From Rhodanobacteraceae bacterium (lineage in GTDB: Bacteria; Pseudomonadota; Gammaproteobacteria; Xanthomonadales; Rhodanobacteraceae): a stretch of DNA of 33,714 nucleotides. The stretch covers positions 1-33,714 of the forward strand of contig JAICHS010000003.1 in the NCBI GenBank assembly GCA_025924775.1. Reading direction: 5' to 3'. The translations under genes and the position numbers were made by a program. Positions 1 through 11,300 of the stretch are shown here, in pieces. The notes under the pieces are model-generated. The model was not told the DNA's origin. It did not search any database and worked only from the letters and a program-made list of their open reading frames with translations. Each line of letters begins with the position of its first letter. Position 1 is the first letter of the stretch.

Positions 1-261
1 ACCGGCCTCAACCGTGCCGCCAAGGCGCTGCCGCGGACAATGGCCAAGCCGGAACTGGTCGAAATGCCGAAGCCGACGCGGGTCCTGCGCACCGGCACCG
101 ACAACGGCGTGGTGGGCTTTGCGGCCCAGCCGGAAGCCGTGGCGATGCCTGCAATGGGGCGCAACGCGGTGGCCGTGCCGGCCGGCAAACCGGCCGCGGA
201 GGCGGCGGGCGTACCCGACTATCTGGACATTCCGGCGTTCCTGCGTCGCCAGGCGGACTAG
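1..261 (+). CDS. ftsZ: Cell division protein FtsZ, C-terminal end (5' truncated by window)
   Basis: Frame 1 is open from the first base to the TAG at 259-261, giving 86 residues. It begins with TGLNRAA, which matches the end of the FtsZ GTPase core (ATGL...). A low-complexity Ala/Pro/Val linker follows, then the C-terminal peptide YLDIPAFLRRQAD. In the FtsZ family this peptide binds FtsA, ZipA and other division partners at the midcell Z-ring. The N-terminal GTPase domain lies outside the window. Identity rests on the diagnostic C-terminal peptide and on lpxC lying directly downstream, the usual order at the 3' end of the dcw cluster in gammaproteobacteria. Confidence 0.95.
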   Translation, partial: TGLNRAAKALPRTMAKPELVEMPKPTRVLRTGTDNGVVGFAAQPEAVAMPAMGRNAVAVPAGKPAAEAAGVPDYLDIPAFLRRQAD

Positions 262-280
262 CGGATAGCCAGGGCCGCAA

Positions 281-314
281 GTGAACTGTCGGACTCCCGT
301 CCCCGACAGTTCAC
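281..314 (+). terminator. Perfect 12-bp hairpin downstream of ftsZ (terminator candidate)
   Basis: GTGAACTGTCGG (281-292) and its exact reverse complement (303-314) enclose a 10-nt loop, starting 20 nt after the ftsZ stop. No T-run follows, so it is not a canonical intrinsic terminator. It could be a processing or mRNA-stabilising hairpin, or part of the repeat-rich gap before lpxC. Confidence 0.5.
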
Positions 315-341
315 GATGTTGCCGTGGGTGTGGCAAGCAAC

Positions 342-550
342 CATCCATGGTGCTTGAAGCCGGCCCAGCCGTCCTTGGCTGGTCGCTCACGCGGGCACGC
401 GATGCCACTGGCATCGCGTAAACGCCCGCCTTCGCCCCGGCAGTTCACGGGGCTGCTATGAACGTGAAAAGCTGTCATCCATGATGCTTGGCACCGGTCC
501 AGCCGTCCCTGGCTGGGTGCCCAGGCGTAAACGCCCGCCTTCGCCCCGGC
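342..550. repeat. Imperfect direct repeat in the ftsZ-lpxC gap
   Basis: The gap 262-760 holds no convincing gene. It contains a two-block direct repeat. Block 1 is 41 nt at 342-382 and again at 476-516, with about six mismatches. Each copy carries a small hairpin of the form CCAGCC-n6/7-GGCTGG. Block 2 is 26 nt at 416-441 and 525-550 and is identical in both copies (GCGTAAACGCCCGCC...). The spacing between blocks differs: 33 nt in the first copy and 8 nt in the second. Short open frames here read through the repeat and have no recognisable protein character. The last 70 bases before lpxC are relatively A/T rich and presumably hold its promoter, which I could not assign. Confidence 0.75.
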
Positions 551-760
551 GGTGCGGGCGGATTTTCCATCTACGGGAACCCGGCCGCCTCCGACGCGGT
601 CACTGTCCACCGGGGGCGGCGTTCAGGTATTTCCACCCTGCGGGTGCGGACACCCGTCATATACCGGTTAACTAAACGCACGAGTCCACTTTATTCGGGC
701 TGTCAACCGTGATAGCATCGCCCACGTTTTAGCGTTTGCCTAACAGGATTCCAACGAAAA

Positions 761-1672
761 ATGATCAAGCAGCGCACGCTCAAAAACGTGATCCGCGCGA
801 CGGGCGTGGGCTTGCACACGGGTGAGAAGGTGTACATGACCCTGCGTCCCGCGGCGGCCAACACCGGCATCGTGTTCCGCCGCACCGACCTTCCGGAACC
901 GGTGATCATCCCGGCGCGTTGCGAACACGTGGGTGATACGCGCCTGTCCAGCACGCTGGTTCAGGATGGCGTACGGGTGGGTACGGTGGAGCACCTGATG
1001 TCGGCGATGGCTGGCCTCGGCATCGACAACGCCTACGTCGACTTGTCCGCGTCGGAAGTGCCGATCATGGATGGCAGCGCGGGGCCATTCGTGTTCCTGC
1101 TGCAGTCGGCGGGCATCGAGGAGCAGGCCGCGCCCAAGCGCTTCATCCGCATCAAGAAGCCGGTGAAGGTCGAGGACGGCGACAAGTGGGCCGAGTTCAA
1201 GCCGTTCGACGGCTTCAAGGTCGGCTTCTCCATCGAGTTCCACCACCCCATTTTCTCGCGCCGCGCCTCGCGTGCCGAGATCGATTTCTCCACGACTTCG
1301 TTCGTGAAAGAAGTCAGCCGCGCGCGCACCTTCGGCTTCATGCGCGACATTGAGATGCTGCGCGAAAAGAACCTGGCGCTGGGTGGCTCGATGGACAACG
1401 CCATCGTGCTGGACGACTACCGCGTGCTGAACGAGGACGGCCTGCGTTACGAGGACGAGTTCGTCAAGCACAAGATCCTCGACGCCATCGGTGACCTTTA
1501 CCTGCTGGGTCACAGCTTGATCGGTGCGTTCTTTGGCCACAAGTCGGGTCACCAGTTGAACAATCAGCTGTTGCGTGCCCTGCTGGCCGACAAGTCCGCG
1601 TGGGAAGAGGTCACCTTCGACGACCCGGCGCTGGCACCGATCTCCTACGCGCATCCTGCCCAGGCGGTGTAG
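761..1672 (+). CDS. lpxC: UDP-3-O-acyl-N-acetylglucosamine deacetylase LpxC
   Basis: This is a 303-aa zinc amidase and the committed step of lipid A synthesis: it deacetylates UDP-3-O-acyl-GlcNAc in the cytoplasm. Length matches the family (about 303-305). The N-terminus MIKQRTLKNVIRATGVGLHT is highly characteristic. The zinc and catalytic motif VEHLMSA has E77 and H78. The second metal motif HKILDAIGDLYLLGH supplies the other His and Asp, and the late catalytic His is in FFGHKSGHQLNN. ATG 761 is the start because conservation begins there; a weak AGG lies about 14 nt upstream. LpxC is usually controlled by FtsH proteolysis through its C-terminus, which here ends in AHPAQAV. Nothing odd is seen in the coding sequence. 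Confidence 0.98.
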   Translation: MIKQRTLKNVIRATGVGLHTGEKVYMTLRPAAANTGIVFRRTDLPEPVIIPARCEHVGDTRLSSTLVQDGVRVGTVEHLMSAMAGLGIDNAYVDLSASEVPIMDGSAGPFVFLLQSAGIEEQAAPKRFIRIKKPVKVEDGDKWAEFKPFDGFKVGFSIEFHHPIFSRRASRAEIDFSTTSFVKEVSRARTFGFMRDIEMLREKNLALGGSMDNAIVLDDYRVLNEDGLRYEDEFVKHKILDAIGDLYLLGHSLIGAFFGHKSGHQLNNQLLRALLADKSAWEEVTFDDPALAPISYAHPAQAV

Positions 1673-1673
1673 G

Positions 1674-1784
1674 TGCGGTCATTCCTGATCGCGGCTTCGT
1701 TGGGGCAATCCCACGGAGCGAGCCGCTTTCGGCGATGTGACTCCGGAACGGGCTTCCTGCCCTGACTTTTTGCGAGAGCCCTGC
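1674..1784 (+). repeat. Interspersed ~115-nt intergenic repeat, copy 1
   Basis: This is the first of five related segments (1674, 1783, 3485, 15035, 17124). The 5' part reads CCTGATCGCGGCTTCGTTGG. The 3' part is GGAACGGGCTTCCTGCCCTGACT, then a short T-run and GC. The 3' half aligns with copy 5 (GAACGTCCTTCCATGGGCTGACT). It lies in the 383-bp gap 1673-2055 between the convergent lpxC and dciA genes, in tandem with copy 2. No gene is evident in that gap. Confidence 0.6.
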
Positions 1785-1896
1785 GATCAACCCCTGATCG
1801 CGGCTGCGTTGGAGCAATCCACGGGGTGGGCAACTCCGAGCGCGTGGCTCCGAACGACTTTCCTGTCTTGGCTTCTCGCAACGGCCGTTTCGGTCG
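1783..1896 (+). repeat. Interspersed ~115-nt intergenic repeat, copy 2 (tandem with copy 1)
   Basis: It begins GCGATCAACCCCTGATCGCGG and has the family start CTGATCGCGGCTGCGTTGGAGC. The 3' half (GAACGACTTTCCTGTCTTGGC) is more diverged. It follows copy 1 directly. The rest of the gap, 1897-2055, shows nothing I can name. Confidence 0.55.
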
Positions 1897-2055
1897 GGCC
1901 CGTTGACGCGTCCGTAGATCGTGGGTGTGCCTGTCCCCCGACAACTTTCCGGAATTGTGACTTTTCTCTGACTTTGGCCTGCGCGTCCGGCCCGCGGCGT
2001 GTTATAACGTCCGCTTCCGCCGGTGGAACGAGGGGGCGGTACCGGCCAGCGAGCG

Positions 2056-2550
2056 TCACGTGTCCGTCGGGTTGTCCGCCAGGGCGGCCAATTCGAGGAA
2101 CAGAGCCCGCAGGTCCGGATCGGAAACGGCCATGGCAGCCGCGCGTATGTGTTGCGCGGTCTGCGGAGAAGCTGGCCGCGGGGTGGCGGAGTCCTCGTTG
2201 GGTGCCTGGATCGGCATCACCTTGGTCGTGACGGAAGTCGCGGCCAGGCCAAGGCCGTGTACGGCCGCAAGAATGCCCGCCTGGTCCATGCGGGCACGGC
2301 TCGCCCAGACGGGCGACTCGACCAGCAGCAGGACGCGATCGTTGCGCAGGCCGGCATGACTGACGTGCTTGCGCAGTGGCATCGGCAACAGCGGAACAAT
2401 TTGTTGGCTCAGGCGGTCAACTTCGCGTGCCCGGGCCGTCAGGTCGGCGACCGGCGCGCATTGTGAAAGCGGCGTCGGGCCGCGGGTGTCGCGGGGCGGT
2501 AGCGGTCGGACAGGAGACAAACGACGATGATCCACGAGTGCAACTGACAT
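2056..2550 (-). CDS. dciA: DciA-like DUF721 protein (probable DnaB helicase loader/assistant)
   Basis: This is a 164-aa cytoplasmic protein with the DUF721/DciA fold at about residues 45-115. Key stretches are LSQQIVPLLPMPLRKHV and DRVLLLVESPVWASRARM, where the SPVWASRxR pattern is the family hallmark. In bacteria without DnaC, DciA interacts with the replicative helicase DnaB. The N-terminal 40 residues and the C-terminal tail (after about 118) are low complexity. ATG 2550 is chosen because open frame further upstream is not protein-like and overlaps the divergent M23 gene; ATG 2556 (two codons longer) is an alternative. No good Shine-Dalgarno is seen. Its start codon overlaps that of the divergent M23 gene inside a CATG palindrome. 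The lpxC-dciA-M23-secA neighbourhood is typical for Xanthomonadales. Confidence 0.88.
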   Translation of the reverse strand: MSVALVDHRRLSPVRPLPPRDTRGPTPLSQCAPVADLTARAREVDRLSQQIVPLLPMPLRKHVSHAGLRNDRVLLLVESPVWASRARMDQAGILAAVHGLGLAATSVTTKVMPIQAPNEDSATPRPASPQTAQHIRAAAMAVSDPDLRALFLELAALADNPTDT

Positions 2551-3481
2551 GGGCATGATACTGGTGGCCCGCTCGCAGCGGTGCGCGGTTTCGGATACGT
2601 GGCTGACCAACCGCCGCCAGGCGAACCGTCGGTTGCAATGGCGCCTGCTGTTGGGCGTGGCCCTGTGCATCGTCACCAGCGCTACGCTTGCCGTGTGGAT
2701 CGTGAGTCCCGGTAGCCGCACCTTGGCCAAGGTCGATTCCCTGCGCCAGCAGGTCGCCTCGCAGAAGGTCGAATTGCAGCAGGTACGCGACAACGCCCAG
2801 CAGGACATCAACCGGATGGCCATCAAGCTGGGTGAATTGCAGGCCGACTCCGCGCGCCTTGACGCATTGGGTCAGCGCTTGGTGGCGGCGGGCAAGCTGG
2901 ATCCCAAGGAATTCGATTTCAGCGAGTCGCCTGGCATCGGCGGCCCGGAAAACGCCGTCCCGCCCACCCGTTCGCTGCCATTCGACCTGACCGTCAGCAT
3001 GGAACAATTGGCGCAGCGGTTCGACAACCAGCAGAACCAGCTGGGCGTGCTGCAATCGCTGCTCACCGATCGCGAGGTCGCGGCCAGCCTGGTTCCCGCC
3101 GGCATGCCGGTGAATGACGGCTACGTTTCCTCGCCCTACGGTTACCGCATCGATCCGTTCACCGGGCGCCGGAGTTTCCACCCGGGCCTGGACATCGGGG
3201 TGCCGTTCGGCACGCAGGTGCACTCGGTCGCGGCGGGCGTGGTCACCTACGCGGGTGTGCGCGACGGCTACGGCAAGGTGGTCGAAATCGACCACGGCGA
3301 CGGCTACATGACGCGCTACGCCCACAACAGCAAGCTGCTGGCGCACGTGGGCGAGCACGTCCACGCGGGCGAGGTCATCTCGGATGCCGGCTCCACGGGC
3401 CGTTCGACCGGCCCGCACGTGCACTTCGAGGTCTGGCACGACGGCAAACTGGTGAACCCGATCGCGTACGTGCGCAGGTAG
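2549..3481 (+). CDS. M23 family metallopeptidase (membrane-anchored, periplasmic LytM domain)
   Basis: This 310-aa protein has a short cytoplasmic N-terminus and one membrane segment (about residues 33-53). A coiled-coil-like stretch (about 58-112) and a linker follow, then a C-terminal M23/LytM domain (about 190-308). The zinc ligands are intact: H211 and D215 in FHPGLDIG, and H290-V-H292 in GPHVHFEVW. It could therefore be an active peptidoglycan endopeptidase rather than a degenerate EnvC/NlpD-type activator. The domain also has the SPYGYRIDPFTGRRSFH signature. ATG 2549 gives the stated length; ATG 2555 is equally possible, and neither has a strong Shine-Dalgarno. It sits divergently from dciA and upstream of secA. 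Confidence 0.93.
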   Translation: MGMILVARSQRCAVSDTWLTNRRQANRRLQWRLLLGVALCIVTSATLAVWIVSPGSRTLAKVDSLRQQVASQKVELQQVRDNAQQDINRMAIKLGELQADSARLDALGQRLVAAGKLDPKEFDFSESPGIGGPENAVPPTRSLPFDLTVSMEQLAQRFDNQQNQLGVLQSLLTDREVAASLVPAGMPVNDGYVSSPYGYRIDPFTGRRSFHPGLDIGVPFGTQVHSVAAGVVTYAGVRDGYGKVVEIDHGDGYMTRYAHNSKLLAHVGEHVHAGEVISDAGSTGRSTGPHVHFEVWHDGKLVNPIAYVRR

Positions 3482-3484
3482 ATT

Positions 3485-3600
3485 TTGCGGTCGTCCATGA
3501 TTGCGGCTTTGCCGAAGTGTGGGTGCAATGGGTGGCTTTGTGGGTCACCAGCACCGGAGCGCCCATCCATGGGCTGACTTTCCACAAAAGCCGCTCCGGG
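3485..3600 (+). repeat. Interspersed ~115-nt intergenic repeat, copy 3
   Basis: It runs from TTGCGGTCGTCCATGATTGCGG to the GC-rich end AAAAGCCGCTCCGGG. The ends carry an inverted motif (GCGGCTTT near 3502 and AAAGCCGC near 3587). The 3' half CCATCCATGGGCTGACTTTCCAC closely matches copies 4 and 5. It lies between the M23 gene and secA. The remainder of the gap, 3601-3750, holds only the presumed secA promoter region, which I could not resolve. Confidence 0.65.
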
Positions 3601-3750
3601 TGGGGGCGCCGACTCGCCGGACGCGTTGCCACCCCCGCAACGGCTTGAAATCCGCCAAATTTGCCGCCATCACTAGGCGCGGGCGATGTGTCCTTTTATC
3701 ATGCCCGATTGACTTTCAACCGCAGCCCCGGAACCGCGAATCCCAGTCCG

Positions 3751-6513
<2,763 letters not shown>

Positions 6514-6660
6514 GAGCAGCGCGGTTTTTCGCGACGGCGACAAGCGTGCGGTTGACGCTGCGTTGCAGCCGCGCACCAATGGCTGGGCGGGTTGCGTTGG
6601 CGAAAGCCTGCGGGAACAACCCAAGGTCTTGTCGCCGGTGACCGCGCGGGCCGTGCGGAT

Positions 6661-7566
6661 TCAGCCCGTTGAACGGCCAGGACGAGCAGCAAGCGTTTTG
6701 CGGGGCCGTTGCGACTTCGCTTCGCGCTGCAACAGGTTTTGCTTGCGCGCGACGCCCCAGCGCCAGCCACCGAGGCTGCCGTCCGCGCGCACCACGCGAT
6801 GGCAAGGCACGATCAGCGCGAGCTTGTTGCTGCCGCAGGCGTGGCCGACGGCGCGGGCGGCGCCGGGCTCGCCGATGGCGCGGGCGACTTCGGCATAGCT
6901 TCGGGTTTCGCCGGCGGGGATGTGCGTCAGGGCCTGCCACACGCGCCATTGGAACGCGGTGGCGGTGACGTCCACGGGCGGCAGGCTTGGCGCTACGCGC
7001 GGGTTTTTCCGGTCGGAAAATTCGGCAGCGACGCGGTCCAGCACCGCCGCAAGCCACTCGTCGCGGCCGGCATCGACGCGCTGCAGCGTGGCCCCGGGAA
7101 ACTCCTCTCGCAATGCGGTCAGCAGGCGTGCATCGTCGTCGCCCAACGCCACCTCGCAGATGCCGCGCGTGGTCGCCGCCACCAGCACCCGGCCGAGTGG
7201 CGAGCGTGCCGTGGTGTAGCGAATCGCGATGCCCTTGCCACCTTCGCGATAGCGCGCAGGCGGCATGCCCAGCAGGCGGTCCGCGTGTTCGTACACGCGG
7301 CTGGGCGAGCCGAAACCCGCGGCATACACCGCGTCGGTCACGCTGTCGCCCTTGCGCAGTTGGGCCTTCAGGTCGGCAAACCGGCGCGTGCGCGCGTATT
7401 CGGCGGGCGACACGCCGAAGCGGCGCCGGAACCTGCGCTGCAGGTATGCGGGCGAAAGCCCGATGCTTGCCGCAAGTTCGCGCAGCGATGGCGCTTGCGC
7501 GCCGTGGTCGAGTTGTTCGCGGGCGCGTTCGAGTGGATCGGATCGTTTGCCGTTGGATGCGTTCAT
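6661..7566 (-). CDS. Ada-like protein: AraC-type HTH fused to O6-methylguanine-DNA methyltransferase
   Basis: This 301-aa protein is read from ATG 7566; an upstream extension to 7602 is not protein-like. Residues about 8-105 form an AraC-type double helix-turn-helix (LRELAASIGLSPAYLQRRFRR, then a second helix pair near VTDAVYAAGFGSPSRVYEHA). Residues about 115-290 are the suicide methyltransferase domain. Its acceptor cysteine is C255 in LIVPCHRVVR, and the Arg-finger region is AVGHACGSNK. It repairs O6-methylguanine and may regulate alkylation-response genes. It lacks the N-terminal zinc Ada domain that senses methyl phosphotriesters in E. coli Ada, so its activation signal is unclear. The preceding gap 6514-6660 shows nothing identifiable. 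Confidence 0.92.
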   Translation of the reverse strand: MNASNGKRSDPLERAREQLDHGAQAPSLRELAASIGLSPAYLQRRFRRRFGVSPAEYARTRRFADLKAQLRKGDSVTDAVYAAGFGSPSRVYEHADRLLGMPPARYREGGKGIAIRYTTARSPLGRVLVAATTRGICEVALGDDDARLLTALREEFPGATLQRVDAGRDEWLAAVLDRVAAEFSDRKNPRVAPSLPPVDVTATAFQWRVWQALTHIPAGETRSYAEVARAIGEPGAARAVGHACGSNKLALIVPCHRVVRADGSLGGWRWGVARKQNLLQREAKSQRPRKTLAARPGRSTG

Positions 7567-7612
7567 GCGGCCATGTTGCGACGCCGGGCGCGCGGCCGCC
7601 ATCCGGATCTTG

Positions 7613-7894
7613 TCATTCCGGACGCGGCAGTTCGGCGCGTGCGCGTGGTGACACCACCGAGAATTCGCCCTCGATGATCGACGGGTCGGGCGTGGTTGAC
7701 GCGTGTCGTGACCGCCAGCGGCGCACGGCCAGTGTCAATGCGGCCACTGCCAGGACCGCGGCCCCCAGCACCAGGCCCGCCGTCGCCAGCACCGCCAGCA
7801 CGATCAGGCCACCCACGACCGCCAACACGCGCAGCAGTGGATGCCGGGGCAAGGGTGGAAAAATGAATTGGGCGCGCATCGGCTGGACCCGCAT
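7613..7894 (-). CDS. Small membrane protein of unknown function
   Basis: This 93-aa protein has a short basic N-terminus (MRVQPMRAQFIFPPLPRHP) and a long hydrophobic region at about residues 20-58 that could form a two-helix hairpin. A basic stop-transfer RRWRSRH and a polar C-terminal tail of about 30 residues follow. I recognise no domain. ATG 7879 (MRAQF) is an alternative start. It is divergent from the Rieske gene, with 63 bp between start codons, so the two probably share a promoter region. Codon use looks like that of its neighbours. Function cannot be assigned. Confidence 0.65.
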   Translation of the reverse strand: MRVQPMRAQFIFPPLPRHPLLRVLAVVGGLIVLAVLATAGLVLGAAVLAVAALTLAVRRWRSRHASTTPDPSIIEGEFSVVSPRARAELPRPE

Positions 7895-7957
7895 GGCAGA
7901 ATGGCACCTTCAACCATGCGGCCGCGCGGCCGCGGAAACAAGTGCCGGGAGCCGCAG

Positions 7958-8299
7958 ATGGACATGACCGCCCTTGACCCGTTCCTGTGCCGCCTGGACG
8001 ACATTCCCGACGGTGGCGTGCTGGGCGTGGACCCGCCGGATCCGGAAGGCGAGCCACTGTTGCTGGCGCGCCACGGCAATTCCGTGCAGGCGTGGCTGAA
8101 CGTGTGCCCGCATGCGGGCCGCCGCATGGACTACGCGCCCGGGCTGTTCCTGGTGAAGGACGACAAGCTGACCTGCGCGGTGCATGGCGCCACCTTTGCC
8201 CTGCGCGAGGCCGGCCTGTGCGTGGCCGGCCCCTGCCGCGGGCAGTCGCTGGTCGCGGTGCGCGTGCAGGTGCGCGACGGCGTGGTGTCGCGCGCGTAA
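7958..8299 (+). CDS. Rieske [2Fe-2S] domain protein
   Basis: This 113-aa single-domain protein carries the Rieske cluster motifs C50-P-H52 and C73-A-V-H76, in VCPHAGRRMDY and LTCAVHGATF. The 20-residue spacing between the pairs is slightly longer than the common 15-17. No signal peptide or membrane segment is present, so it is a soluble cytoplasmic protein. It probably resembles the ferredoxin subunits of oxygenases or stand-alone Rieske ferredoxins. ATG 7958 is chosen for its Shine-Dalgarno (GGGAG about 7 nt upstream). Open frame further upstream overlaps the divergent gene. The electron-transfer partner is not in the window. Confidence 0.9.
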   Translation: MDMTALDPFLCRLDDIPDGGVLGVDPPDPEGEPLLLARHGNSVQAWLNVCPHAGRRMDYAPGLFLVKDDKLTCAVHGATFALREAGLCVAGPCRGQSLVAVRVQVRDGVVSRA

Positions 8300-8386
8300 G
8301 GCATCAGCCGCGGCGTCCTCGTGTTTCCGCCGCTGCCCCTCTGAATGGATCGGGGGGATGGCTTCTGTGGATTGCGCGGTTGCGTG

Positions 8387-11300
8387 TCAGCCCACGAACG
8401 CGCGGGCGTTGCGGAAGATCCGCATCCAGGGCGAATCCTCGCCCCATTCACGCGGGTGCCAGCTCATCTGCGCGGTGCGGAACACGCGCTCGGGGTGCGG
8501 CATCAATATGGTCACGCGGCCGTCGGCGGCGGTGAACCCAGCCAGACCTTCGGGCGAACCGTTGGGGTTCAGGGGGAACACCTCGGTGGCTTTGCCGCGG
8601 TTGTCCACGAAGCGCACGCAGGCGGTGGCGCGGCCGGCCTTGTCACCATCGGCGAACACGGCGCGGCCTTCGCCGTGCGCCGTGACGATGGGGATGCGCG
8701 ATCCGGCCATGCCGCGGAACAGGATGGAGCCGGCGTCCAGCACTTCCAGCGTGACCAGGCGCGCCTCGTATTGTTCCGAAGCGTTGCGCTGGAACGTCGG
8801 CCAGTGCTCCGCGCCCGGAATGATGGATTTCAGTTGCGAGAGCATCTGGCAGCCGTTGCACATGCCGACTGCGAACTTGCTTTCGTCCGCGAAAAACGTG
8901 GCGAACGATTCGCGCAATTCGTCGTGATAGAGGATGGAGGCCGCCCAGCCGCGGCCGGCACCCAGCACGTCGCCGTAGGAAAAGCCGCCGCACGCCGCAA
9001 AACCCGCAAACTCCTCCAGCCGGTGGCGCCCTTCGACCAGGTCGCTCATGTGCACGTCGATGGCATCGAAGCCGGCGCGCGTGAACGCGGCCGCCATTTC
9101 CACCTGGCCGTTGACGCCCTGTTCGCGCAACACCGCAACGCGCGGGCGGGCACCTTTGGCGATGTACGGCGCGGCGATGTCATCGGCCGGATCGAATGAA
9201 AGCCTGGCGGTCAGCCCGGGATCGTCGTCATCGCAGCGCCAGTCACGTTCGGCGTCGGCGCTGGCGGGGTTGTCGCGCAGGCGTTGCATGGCATGGCTGG
9301 TTTCGTGCCACGCGCCCATCAGTTTCTGCCAGTTCCACTTGGCGACGGTTTCATCACCGACGTACAGTTTGATGCCGAGCTTGGCCTTGGGTCGCGCGAT
9401 CACGCGCGCCATGCCCGCCAGTCCGTGGGCCGCAACGATGGCGGCGAACGCAGCATGGTCGTCCGCGCGCACCTGCACCACCGCGCCGAGTTCCTCGTTG
9501 AACAGCGCGCGCAGCGCGCTGTCGGCCCAGTCATCCAGCACGATTTCGAGGCCGCAATGGCCCGCGAAGGCCATTTCCAGCAGCGTCACGATCACGCCGC
9601 CGTCGGAGCGGTCGTGGTACGCCAGCAACAGGTTTTGCGCGCAGGCGGCCCGAATGCCGTCGAACAGGTTGCGCAGGCGTGCAGGATCGTCGAAGTCGGG
9701 CGGCATGCCGCCGCCGCGTTCGTAGGCTTGCGTCAGCACCGATCCACCCAGGCGGTCGCGCCCGGCGCCGAGGTCGAGCAGCCAGAGCTCGGTGTCGCCG
9801 GCATCCATCCGCACTTGCGGCGTCAGCGTATTGCGCACATCGGCCACGCGCGCGAAGGCGCTGACGATCAACGACACCGGCGCGATGGTGCGCTGTTCGC
9901 GCTCGCCGTCGCGCCACAGCGTGCGCATCGACAGTGAATCCTTGCCGACGGGAATGGAAATGCCGAGCGGCGGACACAGCTGCTGCGACACCGCCTGCAC
10001 CGCGTCGAACAGCGCGGCGTCTTCGCCGGCGTGGCCGATCGCGGCCATCCAGTTGGCGGACAGCCGGACCTCGTCCAGTTTGGCCACCGGCGCCGCGATC
10101 AGGTTGGTCAGGGCCTCGCCCAGCGCCATGCGTGCCGAGGCCGCGCCATCCAGCACCGCGACCGGCGCGCGTTCGCCCATCGCCATCGCCTCGCCCGCGT
10201 AGCCCTCGAAGTCCGCCAGCGTCACCGCGCAGTCGGAAACCGGAACCTGCCACGGGCCGGCCAGCTGGTCACGCGCGCACAAGCCGCCCACGCTGCGGTC
10301 GCCGATGTGGATCAGGAACGCCTTGTCCGCCACCGCCGGCATCCGCAGCACGCGTTCGATCGCGTCGTCGAGGCCGATGCCGGTGAGGTCGGGAATGATG
10401 TCGAGCTGGGGCCTGACGCGGGTCGCGTCGCGCTGCATCCGCGGCGGCTTGCCCAGCAGCATCGCCAGGTCCATGTCGATCACTGTTTCTTTCCCTTCCC
10501 GCGCTTGCGGGGGAAGGGGCCCGGAAGGCAGATGGGGGGCAGTTTGCAAGCGCGAAACAATCAGGCGCTGTCCTTCCGTCGCCACTCCCACCGCTGCGAA
10601 CGGGCAACGCTCGCGCGCGCAGGTCGCGCGGAAGCGCTCGAGGTCGACGGGATGCACGCCCAGCACGTAGCGTTCCTGCGACTCGTTGCACCAGATCTGC
10701 ATGGGTGAAAGTTGCGGGTCGTCCGAGGGCACCGCGTCGAGGTCGATATCCCCGCCGACGCCCGAATCGTGCAGCAGTTCCGGGATCGCGTTGGACAGGC
10801 CGCCGGCGCCCACGTCGTGGATCGCGACGATGGGACTGGCCCCGCCGAAGGCGCAAGAGGCGTCGATGACCTCCTGGCAGCGCCGCTGCATTTCCGGGTT
10901 GTCGCGTTGCACCGACGCGTAGTCGAGCGCGGCGCTGGAAGCGCCGGCCGCCATCGATGACGCGGCGCCGCCACCCAGGCCGATCAGCATCGCGGGGCCG
11001 CCCAGCACGATCACGTGGTCGCCCGGCACCAGCTTGTTCTTTCGCACCAGCATCGGGCGGATGTTGGCGACGCCGCCGGCCAGCATGATCGGCTTGTCGT
11101 AGCCGTGGCGCATGCCGGGCGTGCCGGTCTCGAGTTCGAACGTGCGGAAATAACCCGCAAGGCAGGGCCGCCCGAATTCGTTGTTGAAACCGGCAGCGCC
11201 GAGCGGGCCGTCGCGCATGATCTCGAACGCGCTCGCGACGCGTGGCGGCAGCGGGCGTTCGGCTTCCCACGGCCGCGGCAGGTTGGGAATGCGCAGGTGC

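Noticed and set aside
481..712. Short overlapping frames in the ftsZ-lpxC gap
   Set aside because: They translate the direct repeats into Arg/Pro-rich sequence in several frames and show no gene-like features.
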